Virus record (IMG/VR): IMGVR_UViG_3300031539_000223
Span: 1 to 29,215 of that record
Source of the DNA: a virus
Length of the DNA stretch: 29,215 bases
Direction: 5' to 3' (one strand)
Shown: positions 5,023 to 13,165 of the stretch, in pieces
Position numbering within the stretch: position 1 is the first letter of the stretch
Layout of the letters: the number at the start of each line of letters is the position of its first letter
Notes under the pieces: model-generated
The model's database searches: none
What the model was told of the DNA's origin: nothing
The model's input: only the letters and a program-made list of their open reading frames with translations
Program-made: the position numbers and the translations under genes

Positions 5023-5051
5023 TTGCTTTCTGATTAAAAATATAGTACAAT
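5023..5051 (+). promoter_or_regulatory. Promoter of the structural operon
   Basis: TTGCTT (5023-5028), 17 bases, TACAAT (5046-5051), followed by AAGGAGG at 5060-5066. The -35 hexamer and the spacing are the same as those of the divergent HNH promoter 50 bp to the left. No other equally good promoter was seen before the terminase genes, so it likely drives the late operon. Confidence 0.7.
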
Positions 5052-5075
5052 ATAAATAGAAGGAGGCATCTATCT

Positions 5076-5276
5076 ATGGAATATTTGGATGTCAATAAAT
5101 GGCTTGCAACTCAATTATATATACCTCAAATATTGACCTCTGTAAGATATGTGCCTCGCAAACTCTCAAATAGCACGTCTAACAAGCACACCTCCACCAC
5201 GGCAAGGAAAGTGAGAAGGCACGAGAAGGGAGCTGATCACCATGGCATTGGAATTCCTAACGCTGACTACCGATGA
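5076..5276 (+). CDS. Possible small leader ORF, 66 aa
   Basis: It is the first frame after the promoter and its ATG follows a perfect AAGGAGG at 9 bases, so translation very likely starts here. The first 30 residues (MEYLDVNKWLATQLYIP) look protein-like; the rest is low in hydrophobic residues and rich in Ser, Thr, Lys and Arg. It overlaps the start of the small terminase gene by 35 bases in another frame. It may be a genuine small protein or a translated leader that couples to the small terminase. A second tiny frame (from an ATG near 5098) lies inside it. Confidence 0.4.
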   Translation: MEYLDVNKWLATQLYIPQILTSVRYVPRKLSNSTSNKHTSTTARKVRRHEKGADHHGIGIPNADYR

Positions 5277-5880
5277 ACAGTTAAAAGAATACTACGTCAA
5301 GATAGTTAAGGCTATAGGTGAAGGTGATTATACTGCCCTAATTGAGCATACTGCCACCTGTGCAGTTTGCAAGAGCGGACACATGGTTGAAATAAACAAT
5401 ATGCTGACTGCTGGTATGACAATAGAGAATGTGCAGACTTGGTGTGAGGATAATGACCTTATTATAGATAAACTGACGATCAAAAGACATAAGACAATGC
5501 TACCATTAATGATAGCCGTTGAGATAAATAAGGCCGAGAAGGCTGGAGAGGTCACAGCATTACAGACTGACCTGAAATGGCTCATTAAAAAGAGTGACCA
5601 TGCAAGAGCTACCCACCTCTTAAAAATGTGGGATAAGCTACTTCCGCCTATGCTGGAAAGAATAGCAGCTATGTTGGAAGACGACACAGTACCCTTTCAG
5701 GCAATTGTTAATGCTTATGAGAAAGTTATTGACCTGTCGCTTAAAGTGCATCAGGCCGTTACACCAGACACTTTTTCGCCCGGTAAAGGTACAGGTGGAG
5801 GTAGTTCTAATGATCCACTTAGTGCCGGCTTAATGGGAGCAATTATCGGAGCTTATGCAGAAAGAACAAAAGTTACGTAA
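5242..5880 (+). CDS. terS: Terminase small subunit (probable), 212 aa
   Basis: Called as the small terminase, which recognises phage DNA and regulates the packaging motor, mainly because it directly precedes the large subunit. The N-terminal half has a CxxC pair (CAVC, about residues 40-43) followed by a helical segment and KRHK (about 81-84). This resembles a phage family in which a CxxC knuckle precedes an HTH that ends in a basic His-containing helix. The middle is helical and charged, and the C-terminus is Gly/Ser-rich then hydrophobic (LMGAIIGAYAERTK). The ATG at 5242 has GAAGGGAG about 10 bases upstream. The gene is in the same reading frame as the large subunit, with only TAA CCT between them. 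Confidence 0.65.
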   Translation: MALEFLTLTTDEQLKEYYVKIVKAIGEGDYTALIEHTATCAVCKSGHMVEINNMLTAGMTIENVQTWCEDNDLIIDKLTIKRHKTMLPLMIAVEINKAEKAGEVTALQTDLKWLIKKSDHARATHLLKMWDKLLPPMLERIAAMLEDDTVPFQAIVNAYEKVIDLSLKVHQAVTPDTFSPGKGTGGGSSNDPLSAGLMGAIIGAYAERTKVT

Positions 5881-5883
5881 CCT

Positions 5884-7371
5884 ATGACCCAGATAGAACA
5901 GGCAATCGCATTTTACTTCGATAGGCCTGTTGAATATGTCGTGGATATAATTGGTGTAACTCCCGACGATGTTCAAGCACAAGTTATTCAAAGTGTAGCT
6001 GATGAGGCAATGACAAGTGTGCGTTCAGGTCACGGTGTTGGTAAATCGGCATTAGAGGCGTGGTGTATAAAGTGGTTCATGTTTACACGACCATTTCCGA
6101 AGATACCGTGTACAGCACCAACTAAGCACCAATTATACGATATCTTGTGGGCTGAAGTAGCAAAATGGAATACAATAAGTAAGGATAGAGAATGGTTCAC
6201 TTGGACCTATGAGAAGTTTTACTTGAAGGAGTGCCCTGAAAATTGGTTCGCTGTTCCGCGTACAGCAACTAAACCGGACGCCCTTCAAGGCTTCCATGCA
6301 ACACACCTCTTGTTCATTATAGATGAAGCTAGTGGTGTTGAAGATATAGTTTTCGAACCTGTACTAGGTGCATTGAGTACAGAAGGAGCAAAGTTATTAA
6401 TGTGTGGTAATCCTACACAGATAGCTGGCTTCTTTTATGACTCACATAACAAAAACCGTGACCAGTATAAGGTTTATAAAATAGATGGTCGTACCTCACA
6501 AAGAGTTAGCAACACGTTCGTTCAAATGATCATTGAGATGTATGGTGAGGATAGCGACGTTTTTCGCGTGAGAGTCGCAGGTGATTTTCCGAAATCGTTA
6601 CCTGATGTCCTTATTCCACTTGATTGGTGCGAACGCAATAGTAAGAGGGAAAAAGAGATACATATGATGGTGGGTAGTACTCAAATTATCCATGTAGACA
6701 TAGGAGTTGACGTAGCACGTTATGGTGATGATGAATCAGTATTGTGCCCTGTACTTAATGATTGTTTGATGGAACCTCTTGAAAAGTACTTTCATAATAA
6801 CACAATGAGAATTACAGGTGTGTTAGTACAAATGATTGACAGGTATGAAAGTCAACATAACCTCGAACAAATATGGGCAGAATCAAAAGCGGCAGAAGAG
6901 ATGTATGGCAATGATGCGATCCCAATAAAAGGGTTAATAGATGTTAAAATCGACTGCGACGGCTTAGGTGTGGGTGTTTACGATAGACTGTGTGAAATCA
7001 TAGAACAGCGACAGGGCAAGGGAGAATGGTTAAATGTCATAGCTTATGAAGTTCACTTTGGCGGTGAAGGAGGAAAGCTGAATGATGAACATCCAGTGCA
7101 GTTTAAAAACAAAGCAAGCCTTATGTGGGGTAATGCACGAGAGAAATTACGTACAGATAGCATAACTTGTTCTTATGACGATAAGTTGATTAGTCAGCTT
7201 AGTACGCGTAAGTACAAGATTGAATCGGAAGGTATGATAGAGATTGAAAAGAAAGACTTAATGAAAAAACGTGGACTTAAATCGCCTGACTGTGCTGATG
7301 CCTTTGTATTATCAATAGCAACGCCAGCAATGGTATTGGGTGAAAGGCCACGTATTCGTGTCATAGATTAG
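5884..7371 (+). CDS. terL: Terminase large subunit (ATPase and nuclease), 495 aa
   Basis: The motor that pumps phage DNA into the prohead and cuts it. The ATPase domain has Walker A RSGHGVGKS (47-55), Walker B LLFIIDE (142-148, with D147/E148) and the coupling motif CGNPTQ (174-179). The RNase H-like nuclease domain starts with GVDVARYGDD (274-283, D276 as first metal ligand), continues with D357/D359 and ends with DCADAF (469-474). Length and motif order match complete terminases. The start ATG lies only 3 bases after the stop of the upstream gene and has no Shine-Dalgarno, unlike almost every other gene here, so its translation probably depends on coupling to the small subunit. Confidence 0.95.
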   Translation: MTQIEQAIAFYFDRPVEYVVDIIGVTPDDVQAQVIQSVADEAMTSVRSGHGVGKSALEAWCIKWFMFTRPFPKIPCTAPTKHQLYDILWAEVAKWNTISKDREWFTWTYEKFYLKECPENWFAVPRTATKPDALQGFHATHLLFIIDEASGVEDIVFEPVLGALSTEGAKLLMCGNPTQIAGFFYDSHNKNRDQYKVYKIDGRTSQRVSNTFVQMIIEMYGEDSDVFRVRVAGDFPKSLPDVLIPLDWCERNSKREKEIHMMVGSTQIIHVDIGVDVARYGDDESVLCPVLNDCLMEPLEKYFHNNTMRITGVLVQMIDRYESQHNLEQIWAESKAAEEMYGNDAIPIKGLIDVKIDCDGLGVGVYDRLCEIIEQRQGKGEWLNVIAYEVHFGGEGGKLNDEHPVQFKNKASLMWGNAREKLRTDSITCSYDDKLISQLSTRKYKIESEGMIEIEKKDLMKKRGLKSPDCADAFVLSIATPAMVLGERPRIRVID

Positions 7372-7390
7372 AGGAAAGGAGCAAAGCCTT

Positions 7391-8761
7391 ATGAGTATAG
7401 CATCCATCGTCAAGGGGAGACTTCCAAAACCTCCTAAGAATAATTTACTTGGCGCCTTGTTAGGCTGGTGGCAGTACGGCAAAGAGCTTGTTACTCCAGG
7501 CAATTATAAAACACAGATAAATGCGTTCCAATCATGGGTTTACATATGTTCCAGTAAGAATGCAACAGCTGTGGCTCAAACACCTTTAAAGGTCTATGTA
7601 GCGAAGAAAAGTAAAGATCAGAAGCTGATAGTGCCTACAAAAGCAATTTTACCAGCTACGTTAAAATATTTGTCTGAGAGTGAGTCAATAGCTCCTTTTG
7701 TACAAAAAGCAGCTCAGATAGTGGAAGTAACCGAGCATCCTTTTATTGACCTAAAGAAAAATGTAAATCCTCATATGACTTGGTTCGAATTACTTGAGTT
7801 GACTGACCTACATCAGGAACTAACAGGTAATGCTTACTGGTATATTGTAAAGAACAAGTTTGATATGCCTGTAGAGCTATGGCCTGTACCACCTCAATTT
7901 ATGAGGGTAGTTCCTGATGAAAAGAAGTTTATCAAAGGGTATATTTACACATATGGTACAGAAGAAGTTCCATTTGACGTAGATGAGATAATACATTTTA
8001 AGTTCCCGAATCCGCAGAGCCTTTATTACGGATGGGCACCTTTGCAGTCAGTGGCACATGCATACAATATAAATGATAATATGAACACCTTCGAAAATGC
8101 ACTCTTTACCAATATGGCAAGGCCGGAAGGAGTACTCAGTACAGAATTCGGACTAACAGACGCAGAGTTTGTAAGGGCTAAAAAAGAATGGAAGAGTATC
8201 TATGGTGGAGCTAAAAATGCAGGTAAGACTGCTATATTAGAGAAAGGACTCGCATACCAGCCAATTACACTTGCTCCACGTGAGTTAAACTTCCTTAATG
8301 GTAGAAAGGTAACAAAGGAAGAAATCGCTAATGCATATGGAGTACCTCAAAGTAAATTAGGTACTACTGATGTTAATAAGGCAAATGCAGAAGCTGGTGA
8401 TTATCAGCATGGTAAAGATACAGTCTTACCTAGATTGCGTAGGTTGGAAGAAAAAATCAATGAGGTACTGATTTCCTTATATGGGAATGAAGATTTACTA
8501 TTTGTAGCTTTTGATAATCCTGTACCTGAAGACAAAGAGTTCATGTTGAAAGAAAGGGAACTTAATCTTAAAACAGGATTCAGTTCAATCAACGAAGAGC
8601 GTAAATTGGCAGGTAGAGAAGAAGTTTCATGGGGTAATGAACCATATGTAAGTAATCAATTTGTTCCACTTGGTAGCATTCGAGATCCTGGACAAGCAGC
8701 CGGTGGTAAACCGGGAGCTTCAGGAGCTAAGCCAGGTAAGAACGATGAAGATAAGAAATAA
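7391..8761 (+). CDS. Portal protein, HK97 family, 456 aa
   Basis: Forms the dodecameric ring at one capsid vertex through which DNA enters and leaves and to which the neck is attached. Family features visible: an N-terminal segment with WVYICSSKNATAVAQTPLKVY (about 52-72), LTGNAYWYI (about 143-151), the 'IIHFKFPNPQSLYYGWAPLQ' region, and the later AYGVPQSKLG (about 315-324). The C-terminus is a Gly/Pro/Lys-rich tail (PGQAAGGKPGASGAKPGKND) that is probably disordered. The ribosome binding site is AAGGAG, 10 bases before ATG. It lies between the terminase and the prohead protease, the usual place in this gene order. Confidence 0.93.
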   Translation: MSIASIVKGRLPKPPKNNLLGALLGWWQYGKELVTPGNYKTQINAFQSWVYICSSKNATAVAQTPLKVYVAKKSKDQKLIVPTKAILPATLKYLSESESIAPFVQKAAQIVEVTEHPFIDLKKNVNPHMTWFELLELTDLHQELTGNAYWYIVKNKFDMPVELWPVPPQFMRVVPDEKKFIKGYIYTYGTEEVPFDVDEIIHFKFPNPQSLYYGWAPLQSVAHAYNINDNMNTFENALFTNMARPEGVLSTEFGLTDAEFVRAKKEWKSIYGGAKNAGKTAILEKGLAYQPITLAPRELNFLNGRKVTKEEIANAYGVPQSKLGTTDVNKANAEAGDYQHGKDTVLPRLRRLEEKINEVLISLYGNEDLLFVAFDNPVPEDKEFMLKERELNLKTGFSSINEERKLAGREEVSWGNEPYVSNQFVPLGSIRDPGQAAGGKPGASGAKPGKNDEDKK

Positions 8762-8779
8762 AAACCGGAGGTGAGAAAT

Positions 8780-10258
8780 ATGCCATTGGAGTTGGTAACA
8801 CAGAGGTTAACGCTAAAGGATATAAATCCAGATTTAGCGTCCAGAATCGGTAAAGAATATGGGATAAAGGAAGCTGATATACCTTTTATTAGAAAGGGCA
8901 TCACCCCGGCTGACGTAAAGTTTGAAGATGGCGAAAGAGCTTCAGTCGACTACATCTCAACATTTACCAAAGATCGTGATGGTGAGATAGTAGATCCTAG
9001 TGGTGCTATTTTAGGGGATTATTTGAAACATCCTGTAGTGTTGTTTGCTCATAACTATAAGATGCTTCCAATAGGCAGAGCAGCATGGGTTAAACAGGAT
9101 GAAAAAGGATTGATAGCAAAAACTATCTATGCTAGTCATACTGAAGCTGACAAAGTCTACCAGTATAGAAAAGAAGGCTTTCCTATGGCAAAGTCTATTG
9201 GATTTATTCCAATGGAGTGGAAAGACTACAATAGCGCCGAAATGATGAAAAATAATGGGGTTTCCAGAAGATATACCAAATGGTTGCTGTTGGAATATTC
9301 CGATGTTCCCGTACCTTCGAATCCTGATGCTCTTGAAATAGCTATGAGCAAAGGAATAGATTTCGGTGACTTTACTAAAACCTATGATGAATACAAGCAG
9401 CAAAAGGATATGCATCCTGTTCCTGTAATCGTAGAAACAGAGACGGTTCCACACACAAAATGGATTTGTCCTCATTGCAAAAAAGAGATAGGAGAGAAAG
9501 AACTTTATCATGATGGAACTTTCTTCTATCATAGACCCTGTAAAGAAGCCGGACCTATTGAGCTCCCCAAAGAAGATTCTGAAAGGCTTATCAAAGAAGC
9601 CGCAGGTGAAATTCACACGCTCGGATGGAAAGAAACTAGTATAAAGTCTTTGGTAGCTGAAGCTCTTCAAGAAATGGGCATTAAAACACCTGAGACTGTA
9701 ATTGAGAAAAAATTTGACCTTAAAGGAAATATGTCAGTATCTGATATAGCAACTAAGTTTTATATGGCTCTTAATGAGCTGGATAAGCTAAACAAAACAT
9801 ACACTTGGGGTTGGATTACAGATATGTATCCTTACAAATATCCTGAAGGTGGTATTGTGTTTGCAATCTATGACAGTGGTGGTCTTAAGTACTATATGTA
9901 TGACTATACCATTGATAAATCGTTAGATATAGCAGTCTTAGGAGATACTGTTGAAGTACAACATGCATATCAGCCTAAAGGTATTGATGCACAGCACAAG
10001 AAGGAAGTAGAAGAGAAATGGCTCAAGGAAAAAGGAGAGCCAATGCTCAAAGAGTTGGACACTAATACAGAGGAAAAAGATGTTCTTGTACTCATTGAAG
10101 AAGAGCCTGAAGAGGATGATTCTTTATTCTTATTGGATGCAGAGGGAACTAAAATTATATCTGAAATTATGGATACTAAATTTGTAGATGCTCTTGAAGC
10201 AAAAGTTAGTGCTAAGTTTGAAGAAACATTCAGAAAGAAATTGGGTAAAGTTGTTTAA
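8780..10258 (+). CDS. Prohead protease fused to long C-terminal (scaffold-like) extension, 492 aa
   Basis: The first 190 residues are an HK97-type prohead serine protease, which cleaves the capsid delta domain during maturation: VDYISTFTKDRDGEIV, then catalytic His in FAHNY (H91), then AKSIGFIP (S139), then LLEYSDVPVPSNPDAL. The remaining 300 residues are unusual. Residues 230-254 have CPHC and HRPC, a zinc-finger-like pair. The C-terminal half is charged, with an acidic run (EEEPEEDDS) and a helical end (FVDALEAKVSAKFEETF), which suggests an internal scaffold that is removed during maturation. The true start is ATG 8780, 8 bases after GGAGG; a GTG at 8771 is inside the ribosome binding site. 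Typical proteases of this family are about 200-250 aa. Confidence 0.9.
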   Translation: MPLELVTQRLTLKDINPDLASRIGKEYGIKEADIPFIRKGITPADVKFEDGERASVDYISTFTKDRDGEIVDPSGAILGDYLKHPVVLFAHNYKMLPIGRAAWVKQDEKGLIAKTIYASHTEADKVYQYRKEGFPMAKSIGFIPMEWKDYNSAEMMKNNGVSRRYTKWLLLEYSDVPVPSNPDALEIAMSKGIDFGDFTKTYDEYKQQKDMHPVPVIVETETVPHTKWICPHCKKEIGEKELYHDGTFFYHRPCKEAGPIELPKEDSERLIKEAAGEIHTLGWKETSIKSLVAEALQEMGIKTPETVIEKKFDLKGNMSVSDIATKFYMALNELDKLNKTYTWGWITDMYPYKYPEGGIVFAIYDSGGLKYYMYDYTIDKSLDIAVLGDTVEVQHAYQPKGIDAQHKKEVEEKWLKEKGEPMLKELDTNTEEKDVLVLIEEEPEEDDSLFLLDAEGTKIISEIMDTKFVDALEAKVSAKFEETFRKKLGKVV

Positions 10259-10305
10259 GGAGTAATCCTTGAATATATACAACCGGGCATTTTCGAGTAG
10301 TCGGA

Positions 10306-10351
10306 GATACCAGACCGGAGATAGATAATGAACTATTAGGTCGGGGGTATT
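10306..10351 (+). promoter_or_regulatory. Foldable leader before the major capsid gene
   Basis: The 146-base gap upstream of the capsid gene holds no ORF but can fold as a long interrupted hairpin: GATACC (10306-10311) with GGTATT (10346-10351), GACC (10313-10316) with GGTC (10339-10342) and ATAG (10321-10324) with CTAT (10333-10336). It is more GC-rich than its surroundings. It may stabilise or regulate the highly expressed capsid message. No promoter hexamers were clear. Confidence 0.35.
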
Positions 10352-10404
10352 AGCTGAAAGGATTGAACGGTAATCACAAATCTAACACAGATGGAGGGAT
10401 TACA

Positions 10405-11610
10405 ATGGCAGAAGCAATTACTAAGGCTCAGTTAGAGCAGGTAGTCACGGACATACTTGACGCTAGAGGCGAAAAGATGACCGATGCTATCATGGAAGGC
10501 ATTATGAAGAAGCTTGAGCCTTATTTTGATAAGGTTGACAAGAAATTCTTCGGACAGAAGGGGGAGGAGAAACCTGGTTTCAAAACCTTCGGTGAACAGT
10601 TGCAGGCAGTAAGAAAAGCATGTATGGGTGGCGGACAAGATGTAAGGCTGAAAGCGGCATCTGGTTTGAACGAGGCGGATCCGTCTTCGGGTGGTTTCCT
10701 TGTTCAGGATGACTTTGCAGCTGAGCTAATCAAGCAGACACATGATGTTGGTATCTTGTCAAGTAGATGCCGTAGGATTCCGATAAGTGCGAAAGCCAAT
10801 GGTCTTATTTTGAATGCTGTTGACGAGTCTTCAAGAGTTAATGGTTCAAGATGGGGTGGTGTTCAGGTTTACTGGACCAATGAGGCTGAAGCTGTAACGG
10901 CATCCAAACCGAAATTCCGTCAGATGAAATTGGAACTCGAGAAATTAACTGGTGTGTACTACGCTACAGAAGAAATTCTGGCTGATACCACAGCATTGGA
11001 ATCTATTGTAATGCAGGCTTTTTCCGAAGAGTTTGCTTACAAAGTTGACGAAGCTATACTCAGTGGAGCCGGCGCAGGACAGCCTCTTGGTATCTTGAAG
11101 TCAAAATCTTTGATCAAACAGGCAATTGAAGCAGGTCAGGATCCCCTTACTGTTATCGCAGAAAATATCATGAATATGTGGAATAGAATGCCCGCAAGGC
11201 AGAGAATGGGATCCGAATGGTTTATCAATCAGGATGTTGAACCCCAGATGTGGACAATGTCTCTTAAGATTGGTACCGGTGGTGTTCCTCTCTATGTACA
11301 GCCCGGTGGATTGTCTCAGTTACCTTATGGTCAGCTCTTTGGGCGTCCGGTAATCCCGATTGAGCAGGCTGAAGCTCTTGGAACTATAGGTGATGTCATG
11401 TTGCTGAACATGAAGGAATACCTGTTGATCGACAAGGGTGGAATCAATGCAGCAGAGTCCTTGCACGTAAGATTCTTGCAGGGTGAAGATACATTCAGAT
11501 TCGTTTATCGTTGCGATGGCGAACCTTTGTGGAATAGCACCTTGACAGCAGCTAAGGGTGGAACTACTAGGTCTCCATTCATAGCATTGGATAGCAGGCC
11601 CGCAGCGTAA
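10405..11610 (+). CDS. Major capsid protein, HK97 fold, 401 aa
   Basis: The main shell protein. The N-terminal 90-100 residues (MAEAITKAQLEQVV and on) are charged and helical like a delta domain that acts as scaffold and is cut off by the protease. The mature part starts before the conserved GGFLVQDDFAAEL (about 110-122) and includes EEILADTTALESIV, AILSGAGAGQPLGIL (about 218-232), and a C-terminal domain with LPYGQLFGRPVIP (about 304-316) and FRFVYRCDGEPLW. These are hallmarks of the HK97 major capsid family, and the length is normal. The start is ATG 10405, 7 bases after GGAGGG; a TTG at 10363 is in frame but has no ribosome binding site. Codons are somewhat more GC-rich than in the tail genes. 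Confidence 0.94.
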   Translation: MAEAITKAQLEQVVTDILDARGEKMTDAIMEGIMKKLEPYFDKVDKKFFGQKGEEKPGFKTFGEQLQAVRKACMGGGQDVRLKAASGLNEADPSSGGFLVQDDFAAELIKQTHDVGILSSRCRRIPISAKANGLILNAVDESSRVNGSRWGGVQVYWTNEAEAVTASKPKFRQMKLELEKLTGVYYATEEILADTTALESIVMQAFSEEFAYKVDEAILSGAGAGQPLGILKSKSLIKQAIEAGQDPLTVIAENIMNMWNRMPARQRMGSEWFINQDVEPQMWTMSLKIGTGGVPLYVQPGGLSQLPYGQLFGRPVIPIEQAEALGTIGDVMLLNMKEYLLIDKGGINAAESLHVRFLQGEDTFRFVYRCDGEPLWNSTLTAAKGGTTRSPFIALDSRPAA

Positions 11611-11640
11611 TTAAACAGTAATCAATAACCACTTTGCCAT

Positions 11641-11662
11641 GAGCTCCTAGCAATAGGGGCTC
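11641..11662 (+). other. Strong intergenic hairpin with GCAA tetraloop
   Basis: GAGCTCCTA and TAGGGGCTC form a 9-bp stem with one G-U pair, capped by GCAA, a GNRA tetraloop. It follows the capsid gene by 30 bases. The downstream sequence is TAAGGCGAC, not a U-run, so it is unlikely to be a terminator; an RNA-processing or stability element is more likely. Confidence 0.6.
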
Positions 11663-11701
11663 TAAGGCGACAAAAAATAAAATGTCAAGGAGGTATGACA
11701 C

Positions 11702-12193
11702 ATGATAGGCAAACTTTTTCAAAGATTTGGTATAGCTGGAATGGCTGCTCCTGATAATTATAGCGGTAAAGCAAATACTGATGAGTTCATTTCGCTTAAA
11801 GGTGGAAAGCATGTAACATTTATAATTAGAACTGGAGCATGGGCTGCAGGCACAGCAGCAGTTACTCTTCAGCAGGCACCAGTAGTAGCAGGTACCGACG
11901 CAAAAGCATTAGCTTTTAGCCAGTTTTTTAGTGATGAAGTTACTGATGGCATTTATGCCGAGATAGCAGCTACTAATCCTGGTTTGGCTAATGCTACTTT
12001 TAATCTCGACACAGCTAATAAGACTTACATCGTAGAAGTGGATGCTTCTGAACTTGATGTAAATGGCAACTTTGACTGTATCAATATTCACGTAGCAACT
12101 CCTGGTGCTAACGCTGATTACTACAGTATAATCGCTATCACGTCTGACATCAGGTATTCCGGTAATCCTAATGAAAACCTTTTGGTTGACTAA
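11702..12193 (+). CDS. Small virion protein (probable capsid decoration), 163 aa
   Basis: Directly follows the major capsid gene, where decoration or stabilisation proteins are often encoded. The start ATG has AAGGAGG at 7 bases. The protein is Ala/Thr/Asn-rich, with alternating hydrophobic residues typical of beta structure (KHVTFIIRTGAWAAGTAAVTL, ANKTYIVEVDASEL, FDCINIHVAT) and little charge. There is no signal peptide; the first helix (LFQRFGIAGMAA) is amphipathic. I do not know a named family for it, but proteins of this type occur in many siphovirus head modules. Function is inferred from position and fold-like composition. Confidence 0.65.
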   Translation: MIGKLFQRFGIAGMAAPDNYSGKANTDEFISLKGGKHVTFIIRTGAWAAGTAAVTLQQAPVVAGTDAKALAFSQFFSDEVTDGIYAEIAATNPGLANATFNLDTANKTYIVEVDASELDVNGNFDCINIHVATPGANADYYSIIAITSDIRYSGNPNENLLVD

Positions 12194-12206
12194 GGAGGAC
12201 TAATAT

Positions 12207-12338
12207 ATGCAAGATAAACAGAAAACCAAAAAGGTAGACAGTTTATCTCGGCAGAAAGCAGTTGATAAGAAAATAGAGGCACCTAATAATAAAATGTTTT
12301 TAGGTGCCTCAAACAAATCGCTTGGTAATAAAAACTAA
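12207..12338 (+). CDS. Small basic protein, 43 aa
   Basis: A short gene between two virion proteins, supported by AAGGAGG 10 bases before the ATG and by a clean stop. It encodes 43 residues, very rich in Lys, Asn and Gln (MQDKQKTKKVDSLSRQK), with no hydrophobic core, so it is probably disordered or an RNA/DNA binder. The coding sequence contains an 11-bp perfect inverted repeat (12276-12310), so the nucleotide structure may matter as much as the peptide. Function unknown. Confidence 0.55.
   Translation: MQDKQKTKKVDSLSRQKAVDKKIEAPNNKMFLGASNKSLGNKN
12276..12310 (+). other. 11-bp inverted repeat inside the 43-aa gene
   Basis: GAGGCACCTAA (12276-12286) and TTAGGTGCCTC (12300-12310) are perfect complements with a 13-base loop. 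No U-run follows. A smaller hairpin, CGCC-AAAAA-GGCG at 12341-12353, sits just upstream of the next ribosome binding site. Confidence 0.6.
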
Positions 12339-12367
12339 GCGCCAAAAAGGCGAAGGGAGGTATTCAT

Positions 12368-13132
12368 ATGGGACTGCATTCTAAATGGGAAAACGGTGAA
12401 CTCGTATACTACGATGGTGCCGTAAAGATTTTGGCGATACCAAAAAATGCTCTTCAGGATTCTTATGTCAAAGTACCCAGTATAATGGGATTGAATCAGA
12501 AATTGGCTTACAGATTTTTTGAGGACTTTTTGCATTCAGATGCCATAGCTGTCGGAACTATGAGTGGTTGGGCAACTACACTTGTTGAGGGCGGCGGTGG
12601 AGAGTCTACTCTTGGATTGTCTGAAACTGAAGTTGGTGGTGCTCTTGTTGTCACTACAGATGCGTTTGAAGATGATGGTATAAATGCAACACTGAATGGT
12701 GAGGCATTTAAACTTGCTACTGGTAAGGCTTTATACTTTGGCTGTAGAGTTAAAGTTAGTGAAGTCATACAAAGCGATTTCATGATCGGTCTTACTGTCG
12801 CTAATACAGCTATTCTTGGAGGCGTAACTGATGGTGTATACTTTAGAAAAGTAGATGCTGCAGCTACTCTTGCATTTGTGACTGAAAAAGGCAGTTCTGA
12901 AACTGAAGATGCTGATGTTGGTAGCATGGTAGCTGGTGCCTGGGTTACACTTGAGTTCTTCTTCGATGGTGCGGGAACTGTTACAGCGTATGTAAATGGA
13001 GTACTTGTTGCTACAAGTACTACAACCATTCCTGATACTGAAAATCTTACAGTAGCTTGGCAGTTCTTAACTGGTGAAGCTGTTATTAAGATAGCATCTA
13101 TTGACTGGATTGAAGTATTGCAGACGAGGTAA
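12368..13132 (+). CDS. Virion protein with lectin-like (ConA/LamG-type) domain, 254 aa
   Basis: The N-terminus (MGLHSKWENGELVYYDGAV) is followed from about residue 50 by a jelly-roll-like domain: YRFFEDFLHSDAI, GWATTLVEGGGGE, GKALYFGCRVKVSEV, DGVYFRK, WVTLEFFFDGAGTVTAYVNG, IKIASIDWIEV. This pattern (FEDF..., strand, 'FFFDG...VTAYVNG', C-terminal IDWIEV) is that of laminin-G/concanavalin-like modules found on phage capsids. It probably decorates the head and may bind glycans. The start ATG has GGGAGG at 6 bases. It lies between the capsid protein and the connector, a place typical of head decoration genes. Confidence 0.65.
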   Translation: MGLHSKWENGELVYYDGAVKILAIPKNALQDSYVKVPSIMGLNQKLAYRFFEDFLHSDAIAVGTMSGWATTLVEGGGGESTLGLSETEVGGALVVTTDAFEDDGINATLNGEAFKLATGKALYFGCRVKVSEVIQSDFMIGLTVANTAILGGVTDGVYFRKVDAAATLAFVTEKGSSETEDADVGSMVAGAWVTLEFFFDGAGTVTAYVNGVLVATSTTTIPDTENLTVAWQFLTGEAVIKIASIDWIEVLQTR

Positions 13133-13141
13133 ACGCCTGAT

Positions 13142-13165
13142 AAAGTACGGAGAGATCCGTACTTT
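13142..13165 (+). other. Perfect intergenic hairpin with GAGA tetraloop
   Basis: AAAGTACGGA and TCCGTACTTT form a perfect 10-bp stem capped by GAGA, a GNRA tetraloop. It lies 10 bases after the stop of the lectin-like gene. The sequence after it (CAGCACG) is not U-rich, so it is more likely an RNA-processing or stability element than a terminator. Confidence 0.6.

Noticed and set aside
5242-7371. TerS and TerL as one gene broken by a nonsense mutation
   Set aside because: Both parts are full length for their families and the stop is followed at once by an ATG, so two genes are more likely; the odd arrangement is kept as a finding.
9011-9670. Minus-strand 219-codon ORF inside the prohead protease gene
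   Set aside because: Antisense to a clearly identified gene; the composition is Phe/Ser-rich as expected from complementing a Lys/Glu-rich coding strand.
12508-13029. Minus-strand 173-codon ORF
   Set aside because: Antisense to the lectin-like virion gene, with no binding site and low-complexity Val/Ser/Thr/Pro content.
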